A stretch of DNA of 15,313 bases from an archaeon (GCA_027077325.1 JALTGF010000012.1:1-15313); one strand, 5' to 3'. Positions 1 through 5,442 are shown, counted from the stretch's first letter. Made by a program: numbers and translations. The notes: a model not told the origin generated them from the letters alone.

Positions 1-175
1 GTCCGGTATCAACATGTATTGCAATAAGCCGATTTCCAACCGCGCGGGCACATAAAAAAGCCGCAGTTGTTGAATCAACACCGCCAGAAACCGCAATAAT
101 TGCTTTCTTTGGCTCAGGAATCTTGCTCTTTATGTCTTCAATTGACTTTTGAATAAAGCTATTTACATCAACCAT
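1..175 (-). CDS. guaAB: GMP synthase subunit B (ATP-pyrophosphatase), N-terminal part, gene runs off the window
   Basis: Only the first 58 codons are present, starting at ATG 173-175; the rest lies beyond base 1. Residues 28-36 read AVSGGVDST, the ATP-binding SGGxDS P-loop of N-type ATP pyrophosphatases, followed by a strand ending IHVDTG, as in GMP synthase, where the next residues continue the ATP site. The protein begins directly with the ATPase domain and has no glutaminase domain before it, which fits the archaeal two-subunit form in which the amidotransferase is a separate gene. The enzyme adenylates XMP and aminates it to GMP. It lies on the same strand as the purine genes of this window, beyond a restriction-modification island. 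Another SGGxDS ATPase (NAD synthetase, tRNA thiolase) is possible, but the spacing and neighbours favour GMP synthase. Confidence 0.85.
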   Translation of the reverse strand, partial: MVDVNSFIQKSIEDIKSKIPEPKKAIIAVSGGVDSTTAAFLCARAVGNRLIAIHVDTG

Positions 176-195
176 AGAATTAATTTAGAGTTTAG

Positions 196-203
196 ATTAA
201 TAA
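196..203 (-). promoter_or_regulatory. TATA-like box of the GMP synthase gene
   Basis: On the minus strand this reads TTATTAAT and is centred about 25 bases before the ATG at 175. That is the distance expected if transcription begins at or next to the start codon (leaderless). The assignment rests only on base composition and spacing. Confidence 0.35.
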
Positions 204-242
204 TTGTTTCTGTTAGGATAAAGGATAGAGATCTAAACAGGA

Positions 243-1175
243 TCACCACCACTTCATACTCTCTTTAAATTTGGTTAAGTTTTCACCTTCTTCGGGCTTT
301 CTGAATACAAAAAGATGCTCGTGTGCTAATAACAGAAAATTATATTTAACAGACATATTTTTCCACAGGGGGGCAGTTTTAGTGTTATGCTGTGCTTTTA
401 TAATGTTCTCCTTTAGAATAAAACCGGCATCTAAAAAAGATTGCATTGTTCTGAACGATATTGGAACTTCATGCTTATGCCTTCTTGTGTCTCCAATCAA
501 CACGGCACAAAATTTTCCTGGTTTGAGAACTCTAAAAAATTCTTTAGCTACTGTTTTCATTTCTTCACAAAACTCATCAACGGAATGGACCTTAGATAGG
601 TCGCCACGCTCCTTATTATTAGAATTTTTTGTATAAGAAATAATACTGGCATAGGGGGGGTGAGTAGCAATTAAGTCGATACTTTTGTCTTCAATTAGAT
701 TAAGGTTTCTTGCATCCCCTAAGAATGTTTTTTGTTCAGGAAAATTATTATTTAGCGTATTAAAGTGCAACCTATCTCTTGTTAAGATTAACGCATCTTT
801 ATTGATATCTACACTTATCCCATTTCTTCCAGTTAATTTACATTCTATCAATGTTGTTCCAGAGCCAACGAAAGCATCTAAAACCGTATCGCCTTCTTTT
901 GAGTATCTTAAAATTAAATTTCTTGGTACTTGGGGTGCCCAGTTTCCCCGATATCTTGCATTTAAATAATGCGTTGCCCATTTTCCTCTTTCTGGAAAAC
1001 TCCAAAGAGTTGTTGTTTCTAATTCAAAATTTTCAGGTTGGAGAACTTTAATTTTATTAGGGTTTCCAATTTCCAATTCAGTATCTTCAATAATGACCTT
1101 CTTATGTTTAGAAACAAACTCCTTATAGTCTTTATCCGTGATTTCCTTCATTTCAATATATTTTTTATCTGTCAT
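243..1175 (-). CDS. DNA amino-methyltransferase (N4-cytosine or N6-adenine), modification enzyme of a type II system
   Basis: The 310-residue protein shows motif I as DAFVGSGT at 100-107 (S-adenosylmethionine binding) and the catalytic motif IV as THPPY at 171-175. Ahead of motif I is a conserved stretch, RYRGNWAPQVPRNLILRYS at about 74-92, which corresponds to motif X. The order X, I, IV differs from the beta class, where IV comes first. The histidine in THPPY is less usual than the SPPY or DPPY forms. Its start ATG lies inside the end of the small upstream gene, with stop and start sharing 11 bases, so the two are probably translationally coupled. It should protect host DNA from the endonuclease encoded just upstream. 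The base modified and the recognition site cannot be read from the sequence. The region is richer in A+T than the purine genes, suggesting acquisition by transfer. Confidence 0.85.
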   Translation of the reverse strand: MTDKKYIEMKEITDKDYKEFVSKHKKVIIEDTELEIGNPNKIKVLQPENFELETTTLWSFPERGKWATHYLNARYRGNWAPQVPRNLILRYSKEGDTVLDAFVGSGTTLIECKLTGRNGISVDINKDALILTRDRLHFNTLNNNFPEQKTFLGDARNLNLIEDKSIDLIATHPPYASIISYTKNSNNKERGDLSKVHSVDEFCEEMKTVAKEFFRVLKPGKFCAVLIGDTRRHKHEVPISFRTMQSFLDAGFILKENIIKAQHNTKTAPLWKNMSVKYNFLLLAHEHLFVFRKPEEGENLTKFKESMKWW

Positions 1176-1326
1176 TTGAATACCTGCTTTTATTATTGCT
1201 ATTAATCCACTCTTTCATTAAGCTATTTACTTTTGTTGATACTTTGATGTCGTTCTTTTCACATAATTTTTTAAACTCCTCAAACACTTCTTCATCAACA
1301 GTCACGGTAATAGGTATTTTACTCAT
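1165..1326 (-). CDS. Small ribbon-helix-helix (CopG/MetJ-fold) DNA-binding protein, likely controller of the restriction-modification genes
   Basis: A 53-residue reading frame starts at ATG 1324-1326 and stops at 1165, and it reads into the methyltransferase start (11-base overlap). The first part, KIPITVTVDEEVF, is the beta strand of a ribbon-helix-helix protein; it is followed by helix A (EEVFEEFKKLCEKND), a turn (IKVST) and helix B (KVNSLMKEWINSN). A GAGGGGGT Shine-Dalgarno sequence lies 4-5 bases before the ATG, the strongest ribosome site in this island, which supports the start. The protein probably acts as a dimer on operator DNA. Placed before the methyltransferase, it is likely to regulate its own promoter, in the manner of controller proteins of type II systems, although classic C proteins have a helix-turn-helix fold. 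An antitoxin role is less likely as no toxin gene is adjacent. Confidence 0.8.
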   Translation of the reverse strand: MSKIPITVTVDEEVFEEFKKLCEKNDIKVSTKVNSLMKEWINSNNKSRYSNDR

Positions 1327-1339
1327 TTTTACCCCCTCA

Positions 1340-1359
1340 TTAATATAAGTACATATTAA
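1340..1359. promoter_or_regulatory. Inverted repeat, candidate operator for the ribbon-helix-helix protein
   Basis: Seven-base arms TTAATAT and ATATTAA flank a 6-base centre. The next bases towards 1378 hold a further AAGTATTAAT-like copy. The repeat begins 13 bases upstream of the small gene's start codon, and a TATA-like TTTAAATA lies at about 1381-1389, so a transcription start near 1358 would fall inside it. Binding here would block initiation. AT-rich sequence makes chance repeats common, so this is tentative. Confidence 0.4.
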
Positions 1360-1382
1360 TTAATAGAAGTATTAATAAATAT

Positions 1383-2579
1383 TTAAATATTTTGCTTCAT
1401 TTCTTCTTTCAATCCATCCAAATATTTATCAAGTAAATTATAATTTAGAATACGATCTCCAAAGTAATTATACAAATTCAATAATCTTTTTTTGCCATGC
1501 GAAGTAAGCCAATAATTCCCATCAGTCACCCAAATAAAAATTAAGTTGCTATGTTTTTTCTTAATATCCTCATCTAAATCAATATATTCTCCTTCATTGA
1601 TGTTTATCTTTGATCCAGAAGTAGAATAAAAGTTAGTTTCTATAACTATCTTTGGTTTTAAATCATAGAGTAAGATAAAATCAAATTTTTTTGGAGTATT
1701 ATCTTTTCTTTTGAGCACATCTTCCACATATCTTTCAGTAACAAAAACAAACTTCTTTTTTAGTTCTTTTAGAGTATCAATCTTATTTAGGTCATTGTTT
1801 AAAGTTTTAATTTTAAATTTATCAAATAAGGGGTCTCCGTTTACAAAACCATGCTTTTTTAATATCGTTGAAATCTTAATCTTTCCAAAATTACCATGAA
1901 TTGATTTAGTGTCTATTGGAATTCTTTTATTCTCCAAGAATTCCTTAATTTTAATTCCTTTTAAAATTTCATTTAAATGTAAATTTTTAATTAAATATCC
2001 TGCTATTCGCTCTGATACATCCTTGAAATTAGAATTGGAGATCCTGTTGTGGACAACCTCGGCTTTAACTGCCAACTCAGTATAACTTATAACAGTTGCT
2101 TTTAGCAGAAAAATAAGATACTTTTCAGACTGTTTATCTTCGTGATTCTCAATAAAACGAATTATTTCATCGGCACTATTAAATTTTATATTATTAAAGT
2201 TTGTATTATTAGAATGCTTTATAAAAAGCTCAACAAATAGATCATCATATTCCAGATTCTTTTTTAGATAATCAATTAGGTTACTTATATTCGTGCTATT
2301 AAGAACTCTAACATCAAATAAAAAATAGATTAGCTGAGTATTAGTAAATCTAGATAACTGAAAAATTTCTTCAAAAATTTCAAAAGATTTGGGATAACTT
2401 CTTAAAAAGTTTGCTAATTCTTCTATATCCCAGGTGTCTTTTTTTGATAATTCTTTAATTTCTTCTAAGTATTTCTCTGTCTTAAAATTAGATTCTTTAA
2501 ATTCCTCTTGTAAAAATTCAAAAAAGGAGATATGAGAAGCAAAATCCAAGTAATTATAATTATGAGTCATATTTAACAT
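1383..2579 (-). CDS. DpnII/MboI-like type II restriction endonuclease with a long N-terminal region
   Basis: From the ATG at 2579 the protein has 398 residues. An in-frame TTG at 2597 would add six residues, but a TATA-like box at 2601-2610 would place the transcript start near 2579, so I prefer the ATG. The C-terminal part carries the DpnII/MboI signature: KKFDFILLYD near 297-306, then IETNFYSTSGSK near 313-324, then FIWVTDGNYW near 348-357. The first two hold the acidic and metal-binding residues of this nuclease family. Known family members are around 280-300 residues; here about 290 residues precede the nuclease core, and I do not recognise a domain in them. The family often cuts GATC, but that cannot be assumed here because the partner methyltransferase is not of the Dam type. 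Base composition is very A+T rich. It is followed by the small regulator and the methyltransferase on the same strand. Confidence 0.8.
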   Translation of the reverse strand: MLNMTHNYNYLDFASHISFFEFLQEEFKESNFKTEKYLEEIKELSKKDTWDIEELANFLRSYPKSFEIFEEIFQLSRFTNTQLIYFLFDVRVLNSTNISNLIDYLKKNLEYDDLFVELFIKHSNNTNFNNIKFNSADEIIRFIENHEDKQSEKYLIFLLKATVISYTELAVKAEVVHNRISNSNFKDVSERIAGYLIKNLHLNEILKGIKIKEFLENKRIPIDTKSIHGNFGKIKISTILKKHGFVNGDPLFDKFKIKTLNNDLNKIDTLKELKKKFVFVTERYVEDVLKRKDNTPKKFDFILLYDLKPKIVIETNFYSTSGSKININEGEYIDLDEDIKKKHSNLIFIWVTDGNYWLTSHGKKRLLNLYNYFGDRILNYNLLDKYLDGLKEEMKQNI

Positions 2580-2600
2580 AAGTATTAGATCAGCCAAGAT

Positions 2601-2610
2601 ATTTATAAAT
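2601..2610 (-). promoter_or_regulatory. TATA-like box for the endonuclease gene
   Basis: Minus-strand ATTTATAAAT lies directly after the stop codon of the DUF167 gene and about 25 bases before the ATG at 2579. It suggests a separate promoter for the restriction gene and a leaderless message. Evidence is sequence and spacing only. Confidence 0.4.
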
Positions 2611-2820
2611 TTATTTAGAGATTATCTCAATAACTTTCTCCCTGCTTTTCTCCCCGGAAACAATCCTAACTTTTGCATTAAAATGTTTTGAAAGCAACTT
2701 AACTACGGCCTTGTTTGCCTTTCCCTTCTCGGGCGGTGCGCGGACTTTTACAATAATAGGATCACTCTCGATGATTTGCTCAGTTTTTGAGTTAGGGATT
2801 ACTTTTATTTTGAGTTTCAT
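2611..2820 (-). CDS. DUF167 (YggU/UPF0235) family protein
   Basis: A 69-residue protein with the family hallmark: VRAPPEKGKANKAVVKLL at about 26-43, followed by VRIVSGEKSREKVIEI at about 51-66. These are the conserved glycine, lysine, alanine and asparagine loop and the SGxxSRxK motif of DUF167. Length is slightly shorter than the usual 75-100 residues but both motifs are complete. Members fold as a small alpha/beta domain; their biochemical role is not established. A TATA-like TTATAAAA at about 2845-2853 on the minus strand lies some 25 bases before the start, consistent with its own leaderless transcript. The restriction gene follows directly downstream, so this conserved gene marks one edge of the acquired island. 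Confidence 0.88.
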   Translation of the reverse strand: MKLKIKVIPNSKTEQIIESDPIIVKVRAPPEKGKANKAVVKLLSKHFNAKVRIVSGEKSREKVIEIISK

Positions 2821-2898
2821 TGGATGCTTGATTTATTTCTGTCTTTTTATAATTTTTTGGGAGAGAATTTAATAACTAAAACAAGCGTGTGCCTTAGA

Positions 2899-3006
2899 CG
2901 CCGAGGGTGGGGACCTCACAACTAATAGTTGTTTTGAACCCACGATGCCCGGTTAAAGGCAACCCGGTCATCAGCCGGACTCGTTACCAAGCTCCGACAC
3001 CTCGGC
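2899..3006 (-). tRNA. Class II tRNA (serine-type body, anticodon reads GAU) with an intron in the T loop
   Basis: The 5' end is at 3006 and the discriminator base at 2899. Acceptor stem GCCGAGG pairs fully with CCUCGGC; the discriminator is G73. The D arm has a 3-bp stem UCG/CGA with G13, A14, G15, G18, G19, A21 and A22, the pattern of class II tRNAs. The anticodon stem UCCGG/CCGGG (one G-U) closes a perfect 7-base loop CUGAUGA, giving anticodon GAU. A 19-base variable arm with a UGCC/GGCA stem follows. The T stem GUGGG/CCCAC is interrupted by 20 extra bases; after removal the loop is UUCAAAC, exactly seven. CCA is not encoded. Mature length is 88 bases. A long variable arm with G73 indicates seryl identity, at odds with an isoleucine anticodon; a decayed or specialised gene is possible. 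Confidence 0.82.
2913..2932 (-). other. tRNA intron at position 59/60 with canonical bulge-helix-bulge
   Basis: Precursor pairing: outer helix is the T stem GUGGG/CCCAC; central 4-bp helix UUCA (2938-2935) with UGAG (2918-2915); 3-base bulges AAA (2934-2932) and GUC (2914-2912); inner helix CAAC (2931-2928) with GUUG (2922-2919); loop UAUUA. Cutting after the second base of each bulge, as the archaeal splicing endonuclease does, removes 20 bases and restores a 7-base T loop. Confidence 0.85.
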
Positions 3007-3028
3007 AATTAGGAAACAAGTTTACCCG

Positions 3029-3036
3029 TTTATAAA
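3029..3036 (-). promoter_or_regulatory. TATA box of the tRNA
   Basis: TTTATAAA is centred about 26 bases upstream of the tRNA 5' end at 3006, the standard archaeal spacing. The purine-rich/AT flank at 3037-3042 would be the TFB recognition element, and the 18-bp palindrome at 3043-3060 begins directly upstream. Confidence 0.6.
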
Positions 3037-3042
3037 TTTAAT

Positions 3043-3060
3043 TTAACTGGGCCCAGTTAA
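3043..3060. repeat. 18-bp perfect palindrome between divergent promoters
   Basis: TTAACTGGGCCCAGTTAA equals its own reverse complement over all 18 bases. It sits between the minus-strand TATA box of the tRNA and a plus-strand TATA-like box at 3081-3088, so it is placed to act as an operator for both. It could instead form a hairpin in a transcript reading through from purM. Confidence 0.6.
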
Positions 3061-3080
3061 TAAAACGAGAAATAAGAAAA

Positions 3081-3088
3081 TTTAAATA
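3081..3088 (+). promoter_or_regulatory. TATA-like box for a plus-strand short RNA
   Basis: TTTAAATA in a purine-rich context is centred about 26 bases before base 3111, where a GC-rich short element begins abruptly in otherwise A+T-rich DNA. Evidence is motif and spacing only. Confidence 0.4.
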
Positions 3089-3109
3089 TAAGAAAAAGAA
3101 AGTAAGTAA

Positions 3110-3156
3110 TGTCCGGTTAAAGGCATAGTCGGAGGGTTACCACTCCGGCACTTTTT
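3110..3156 (+). ncRNA. Putative short RNA complementary to the neighbouring tRNA, or a degenerate partial tRNA copy on the other strand
   Basis: Read on the plus strand, an initial segment (ATGTCCGGTTAAAGGCA from 3109) is followed by a 7-bp hairpin, GUCGGAG (3128-3134) with CUCCGGC (3143-3149), loop GGUUACCA, then AC and five T at 3152-3156, resembling a terminator. The first 17 bases match the complement of the tRNA variable arm at 2945-2961 at 16 of 17 positions, the exception forming a G-U pair. CTCCGGCAC is likewise complementary to the tRNA bases 7-15 with one G-U pair, and GGTTAC to part of the D loop. Read on the minus strand it resembles a class II tRNA from position 7 through the variable arm, lacking most of the anticodon arm, the T arm and the acceptor stem. 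Transcription is unproven. Confidence 0.4.
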
Positions 3157-3192
3157 ACTTTATTAATAAACTAGCTTCACTAAATTCTTTAA

Positions 3193-3211
3193 ATCCAAAA
3201 ATCAACAATTT
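3193..3211 (-). terminator. Possible T-rich terminator after purM
   Basis: Immediately after the purM stop the minus strand reads ATTGTTGATTTTTGG, with a run of five T. Archaeal transcription often ends at such runs. No strong hairpin is present, so support is weak. Confidence 0.25.
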
Positions 3212-4183
3212 TTAATAGATTAAGTTGCCTTTCTTAACCTTGTTTCCTTCCACTGCCTTTCCAAGTACAATTGCATCTTTAAGAAGGTTCAATGCTTTTT
3301 CTTTTTCGTTTTCAGGAACAACAACGCAGAAGCCAATGCCCATGTTAAATGTTTGATACATCTCCTGCTCCGGCACCCTTCCTTTCTCTTGGATTTTCTT
3401 GAAAATTTCTGGGACTTCCGGCCAGTTTGTTATTTCAAATCCAATGTTTTTGTTCAGGCGGAGCAAATTTTTCAATCCGCCGCCAGTCATATGCGCGAGC
3501 CCGTGGACTTCTGCATTTTTTATCAGGTTTAAAATTTTCTTTACATAAATCATAGTGGGAATTAAAAGCTCCGGATAATCTTCCTTGCCCAAAACTTTCC
3601 GCGCGAGCGTGAGGCCATTTGAATGTATGCCAGAGCTTGGCAGGCCAATTAAAACATCGCCGGGCTTTATTTTTGAGCCGTCAATTATTTTTTCCTTTTC
3701 AACAATCCCAACCGCCGTGCCCGCGAGGTCAAATGCCTTTTCATCCCCGGCAATTATTTCAGGAAGCGTTGCTGTTTCTCCGCCAATGATTGCAATTCCC
3801 GCCTGCTCCGCGCCCTCAGCAAGTCCCTTTCCAATTTCGGCCATTATTTTTTCGCTTGGCTTTCTTACTGCAAGATAGTCAACCATTGCAATTGGCTCCG
3901 CGCCAAGGCAAATCAAGTCATTTACGTTCATTGCAATTAAGTCAATTCCAATTGTGTCATATTTTTCTAAGGCCTGCGCAACCAAAACTTTAGAGCCAAC
4001 CCCATCTGTGCTCATTGCAAGCGCGCGGTCGTTTCCAATGTCAACCAGATTTGCAAAAGTGCCAATATCCTGCAGAACCGGACGGTTTTTCAAAGTTTTT
4101 TCAAGCGCGCTGGCAATTGCCTTAATTGATTTCTCCTCCTCAGAGATGTTCACGCCGGCTTTTGAATAGGTCCAATTTTCCAT
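3212..4183 (-). CDS. purM: Phosphoribosylformylglycinamidine cyclo-ligase (AIR synthetase)
   Basis: The 323-residue protein converts FGAM and ATP to AIR in de novo purine synthesis. It starts with the family opening YSKAGVNI and carries DGVGSK at 60-65, MNVNDL at 85-90, GGETATLPE at 134-142, SSGIHSNG at 183-190 and HMTGGG at 231-236, the ATP- and substrate-binding motifs of the PurM/HypE/ThiL-type superfamily, in the expected order. It is a little shorter than the roughly 345 residues of bacterial PurM but shows no missing motif. The start ATG is 5 bases after the stop of an unknown gene, and purE lies just before that, so the three genes are probably one transcript. The G+C content is clearly higher than that of the unknown gene before it. 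Confidence 0.96.
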   Translation of the reverse strand: MENWTYSKAGVNISEEEKSIKAIASALEKTLKNRPVLQDIGTFANLVDIGNDRALAMSTDGVGSKVLVAQALEKYDTIGIDLIAMNVNDLICLGAEPIAMVDYLAVRKPSEKIMAEIGKGLAEGAEQAGIAIIGGETATLPEIIAGDEKAFDLAGTAVGIVEKEKIIDGSKIKPGDVLIGLPSSGIHSNGLTLARKVLGKEDYPELLIPTMIYVKKILNLIKNAEVHGLAHMTGGGLKNLLRLNKNIGFEITNWPEVPEIFKKIQEKGRVPEQEMYQTFNMGIGFCVVVPENEKEKALNLLKDAIVLGKAVEGNKVKKGNLIY

Positions 4184-4188
4184 CCTAA

Positions 4189-4803
4189 TCAGAAATAGAT
4201 TAACTCCTTATTATATTTCTTTATTCTTTTTGAGACAATACCCATATCTTTTTCAAGTATGTTTAAGACATCTTCACTTAATAATCTTTCAAGTAATAAG
4301 GGAGTTCCTTTTTTATAGGTATATTTATGAGAATACGAACTAGATATTAGCGTCTTACGACTTAAAGAATAATCCTCAAAGGTTTCTTTATACTTTCTAA
4401 GCCATTCTAAAAGTTTTTTCTTTTCAAGGGGAAATTCTAAGAGGGGGATTTTTTTATAGTGGGGATTAAGATTATAGGTTACAGTAATTCCAGAAAAATT
4501 TTGAATAAAGAAGTTATGGTATCTCACAAAATTTTCCTCATTGCAAATGGCAAGAAGATGCAAAATTAAAAAAATATAGATTTCACTCTTTATCTTAAAA
4601 TTTTGAGAGACAAAACTGGAAGAAATACCAAACTCATTGGAAAGATTGCCCACACTTAGCTCAGGGACAGATCTCCCATAGAATGAATAGTATGCACTTA
4701 AAAGATCAGTTATTCTTTTCTTAAATACAAAATAAGCAATAGGAAAACCTTCATTTTGTATTGTTTTTAGGACCTCTACAATGTTTAGTTGCTTTTTAGC
4801 CAT
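4189..4803 (-). CDS. Unknown protein inserted between purE and purM
   Basis: I do not recognise this 204-residue protein. I chose ATG 4801-4803, which follows the purE stop by two bases and an AGGT sequence; an in-frame TTG at 4815 would add four residues and overlap purE. It has no signal peptide or clear membrane segment. Residues about 50-75 (LSVGNLSNEFGISSSFVSQN) could form a helix-turn-helix, followed by a hydrophobic helix (IYIFLILHLLAIC) that could be the core of a domain. The C-terminal half is rich in lysine, tyrosine and serine, and includes KKIPLLEFPLEKKKLLEWL near 118-136. Base composition is much more A+T rich than that of purE and purM, which suggests later insertion into the operon. 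A link to purine metabolism cannot be inferred beyond co-transcription; a DNA-binding role is only a guess. Confidence 0.7.
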   Translation of the reverse strand: MAKKQLNIVEVLKTIQNEGFPIAYFVFKKRITDLLSAYYSFYGRSVPELSVGNLSNEFGISSSFVSQNFKIKSEIYIFLILHLLAICNEENFVRYHNFFIQNFSGITVTYNLNPHYKKIPLLEFPLEKKKLLEWLRKYKETFEDYSLSRKTLISSSYSHKYTYKKGTPLLLERLLSEDVLNILEKDMGIVSKRIKKYNKELIYF

Positions 4804-4805
4804 AC

Positions 4806-5387
4806 CTAAAGCCAATCACCGCGCGGCTCTTCCTTCTTGGGTTTTTCTTCATTCGTGGAGGAGGGAGTAGGGGACTGTGAAAACATGCTAAAAGTTCCAG
4901 AAGGTAGTTGTGTAGTGCTTGTGCCTGCACTTGAACCCATAGTTTCACTTGATGAAAATGGAAAACTGGATGTTGTTTCAGATGGTCTTAAAACCTCAGG
5001 ATATTGAAGCCCAAGAATTCTTATTGCCAGGTAAGCAGCATTTTTTCCGTTGTCAATTCCCACAGTTGCAACCGGAACTCCGGAAGGCATTTGGGCAATT
5101 GAAAGCAATGAGTCAAGACCGCCAAGCTTTACATCCTTAGGAACTCCAATAACAGGTTTAGGGGTTAGACTTGCAACAACTCCCGGCAAGGCTGCTGAAA
5201 GCCCTGCAATGCAAATGAAAACATCCGCCTGTGAGTTTCTTACAATTTCACGGACTTTTTCCGGCTCGCGGTGCGCCGACGCCCGTTCAAGATTGTAAGG
5301 AACATTGTACTTTTCAAGAACTTCTATTGCCTTATCTGCGATGTTTTTATCTGAGTCTGAGCCAATTATTATTGTTACATGTTTCAT
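4806..5387 (-). CDS. purE: N5-carboxyaminoimidazole ribonucleotide mutase / AIR carboxylase catalytic subunit, with a Ser/Thr-rich tail
   Basis: Residues 1-134 form a complete PurE domain: IIGSDSDKNIA at 7-17 (the GSxSD phosphate loop), SAHREPEKV at 37-45 (AHRxP substrate motif), AGLSAALPGVVAS at 61-73, PVIGVPKDVKLGGLDSLLSIAQMPSGVPVATV in 78-109 and NAAYLAIRIL at 116-125. The enzyme forms CAIR in the purine pathway. The motifs are nearer to the bacterial type than to the animal type, although HREP and ALPG differ from HRTP and HLPG. No purK is seen in the window, so whether it uses CO2 directly or N5-CAIR is open. Residues 135-193 are a low-complexity tail rich in Ser, Thr, Pro and Gly, ending in a charged KPKKEEPRGDWL; such a tail is not part of the usual fold. 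It starts a probable operon with the unknown gene and purM. Confidence 0.93.
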   Translation of the reverse strand: MKHVTIIIGSDSDKNIADKAIEVLEKYNVPYNLERASAHREPEKVREIVRNSQADVFICIAGLSAALPGVVASLTPKPVIGVPKDVKLGGLDSLLSIAQMPSGVPVATVGIDNGKNAAYLAIRILGLQYPEVLRPSETTSSFPFSSSETMGSSAGTSTTQLPSGTFSMFSQSPTPSSTNEEKPKKEEPRGDWL

Positions 5388-5408
5388 AAGATTAGTATTG
5401 TTTTAGCA

Positions 5409-5442
5409 TTTATTAAGTTTTTTTTAGAAAATCCTTAAATAA
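5409..5442. promoter_or_regulatory. Divergent TATA boxes of purE (minus) and lemA (plus)
   Basis: The 77-base gap between purE and lemA holds two TATA-like boxes. On the minus strand TTAATAAA (5409-5416) is about 25 bases before the purE ATG at 5387. On the plus strand TTAAATAA (5435-5442) is about 26 bases before the lemA ATG at 5465. Both spacings predict leaderless messages, and neither gene has a Shine-Dalgarno sequence. Confidence 0.5.

Noticed and set aside
271..1051. Plus-strand open frames opposite the methyltransferase (also similar frames opposite purM, purE, htpX, purF and purL)
   Set aside because: They are antisense shadows with no recognisable domains, no ribosome sites and biased composition; the opposite strand carries clear protein families.
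2965..2977. UGAUGA in the tRNA anticodon loop as a C box of a C/D guide RNA
   Set aside because: The full tRNA cloverleaf explains the bases; no D box or guide layout is present at the expected distance.
2945..2980. Reading the locus as a class I tRNA-Ile with a second intron in the anticodon loop or variable loop (the CCGGG sequence occurs twice)
   Set aside because: No proper bulge-helix-bulge forms for an anticodon-loop intron. A relaxed motif in the variable arm can be drawn (CCGG with CCGG), but the 3-bp D stem with G13 and A22, and G73, are class II features, and the variable-arm sequence is kept in the nearby partial copy.
3109..3156. Half gene of a split tRNA
   Set aside because: It lacks any acceptor-stem strand and has no GC-rich complementary leader or BHB partner; similarity to the tRNA is internal (position 7 to variable arm).
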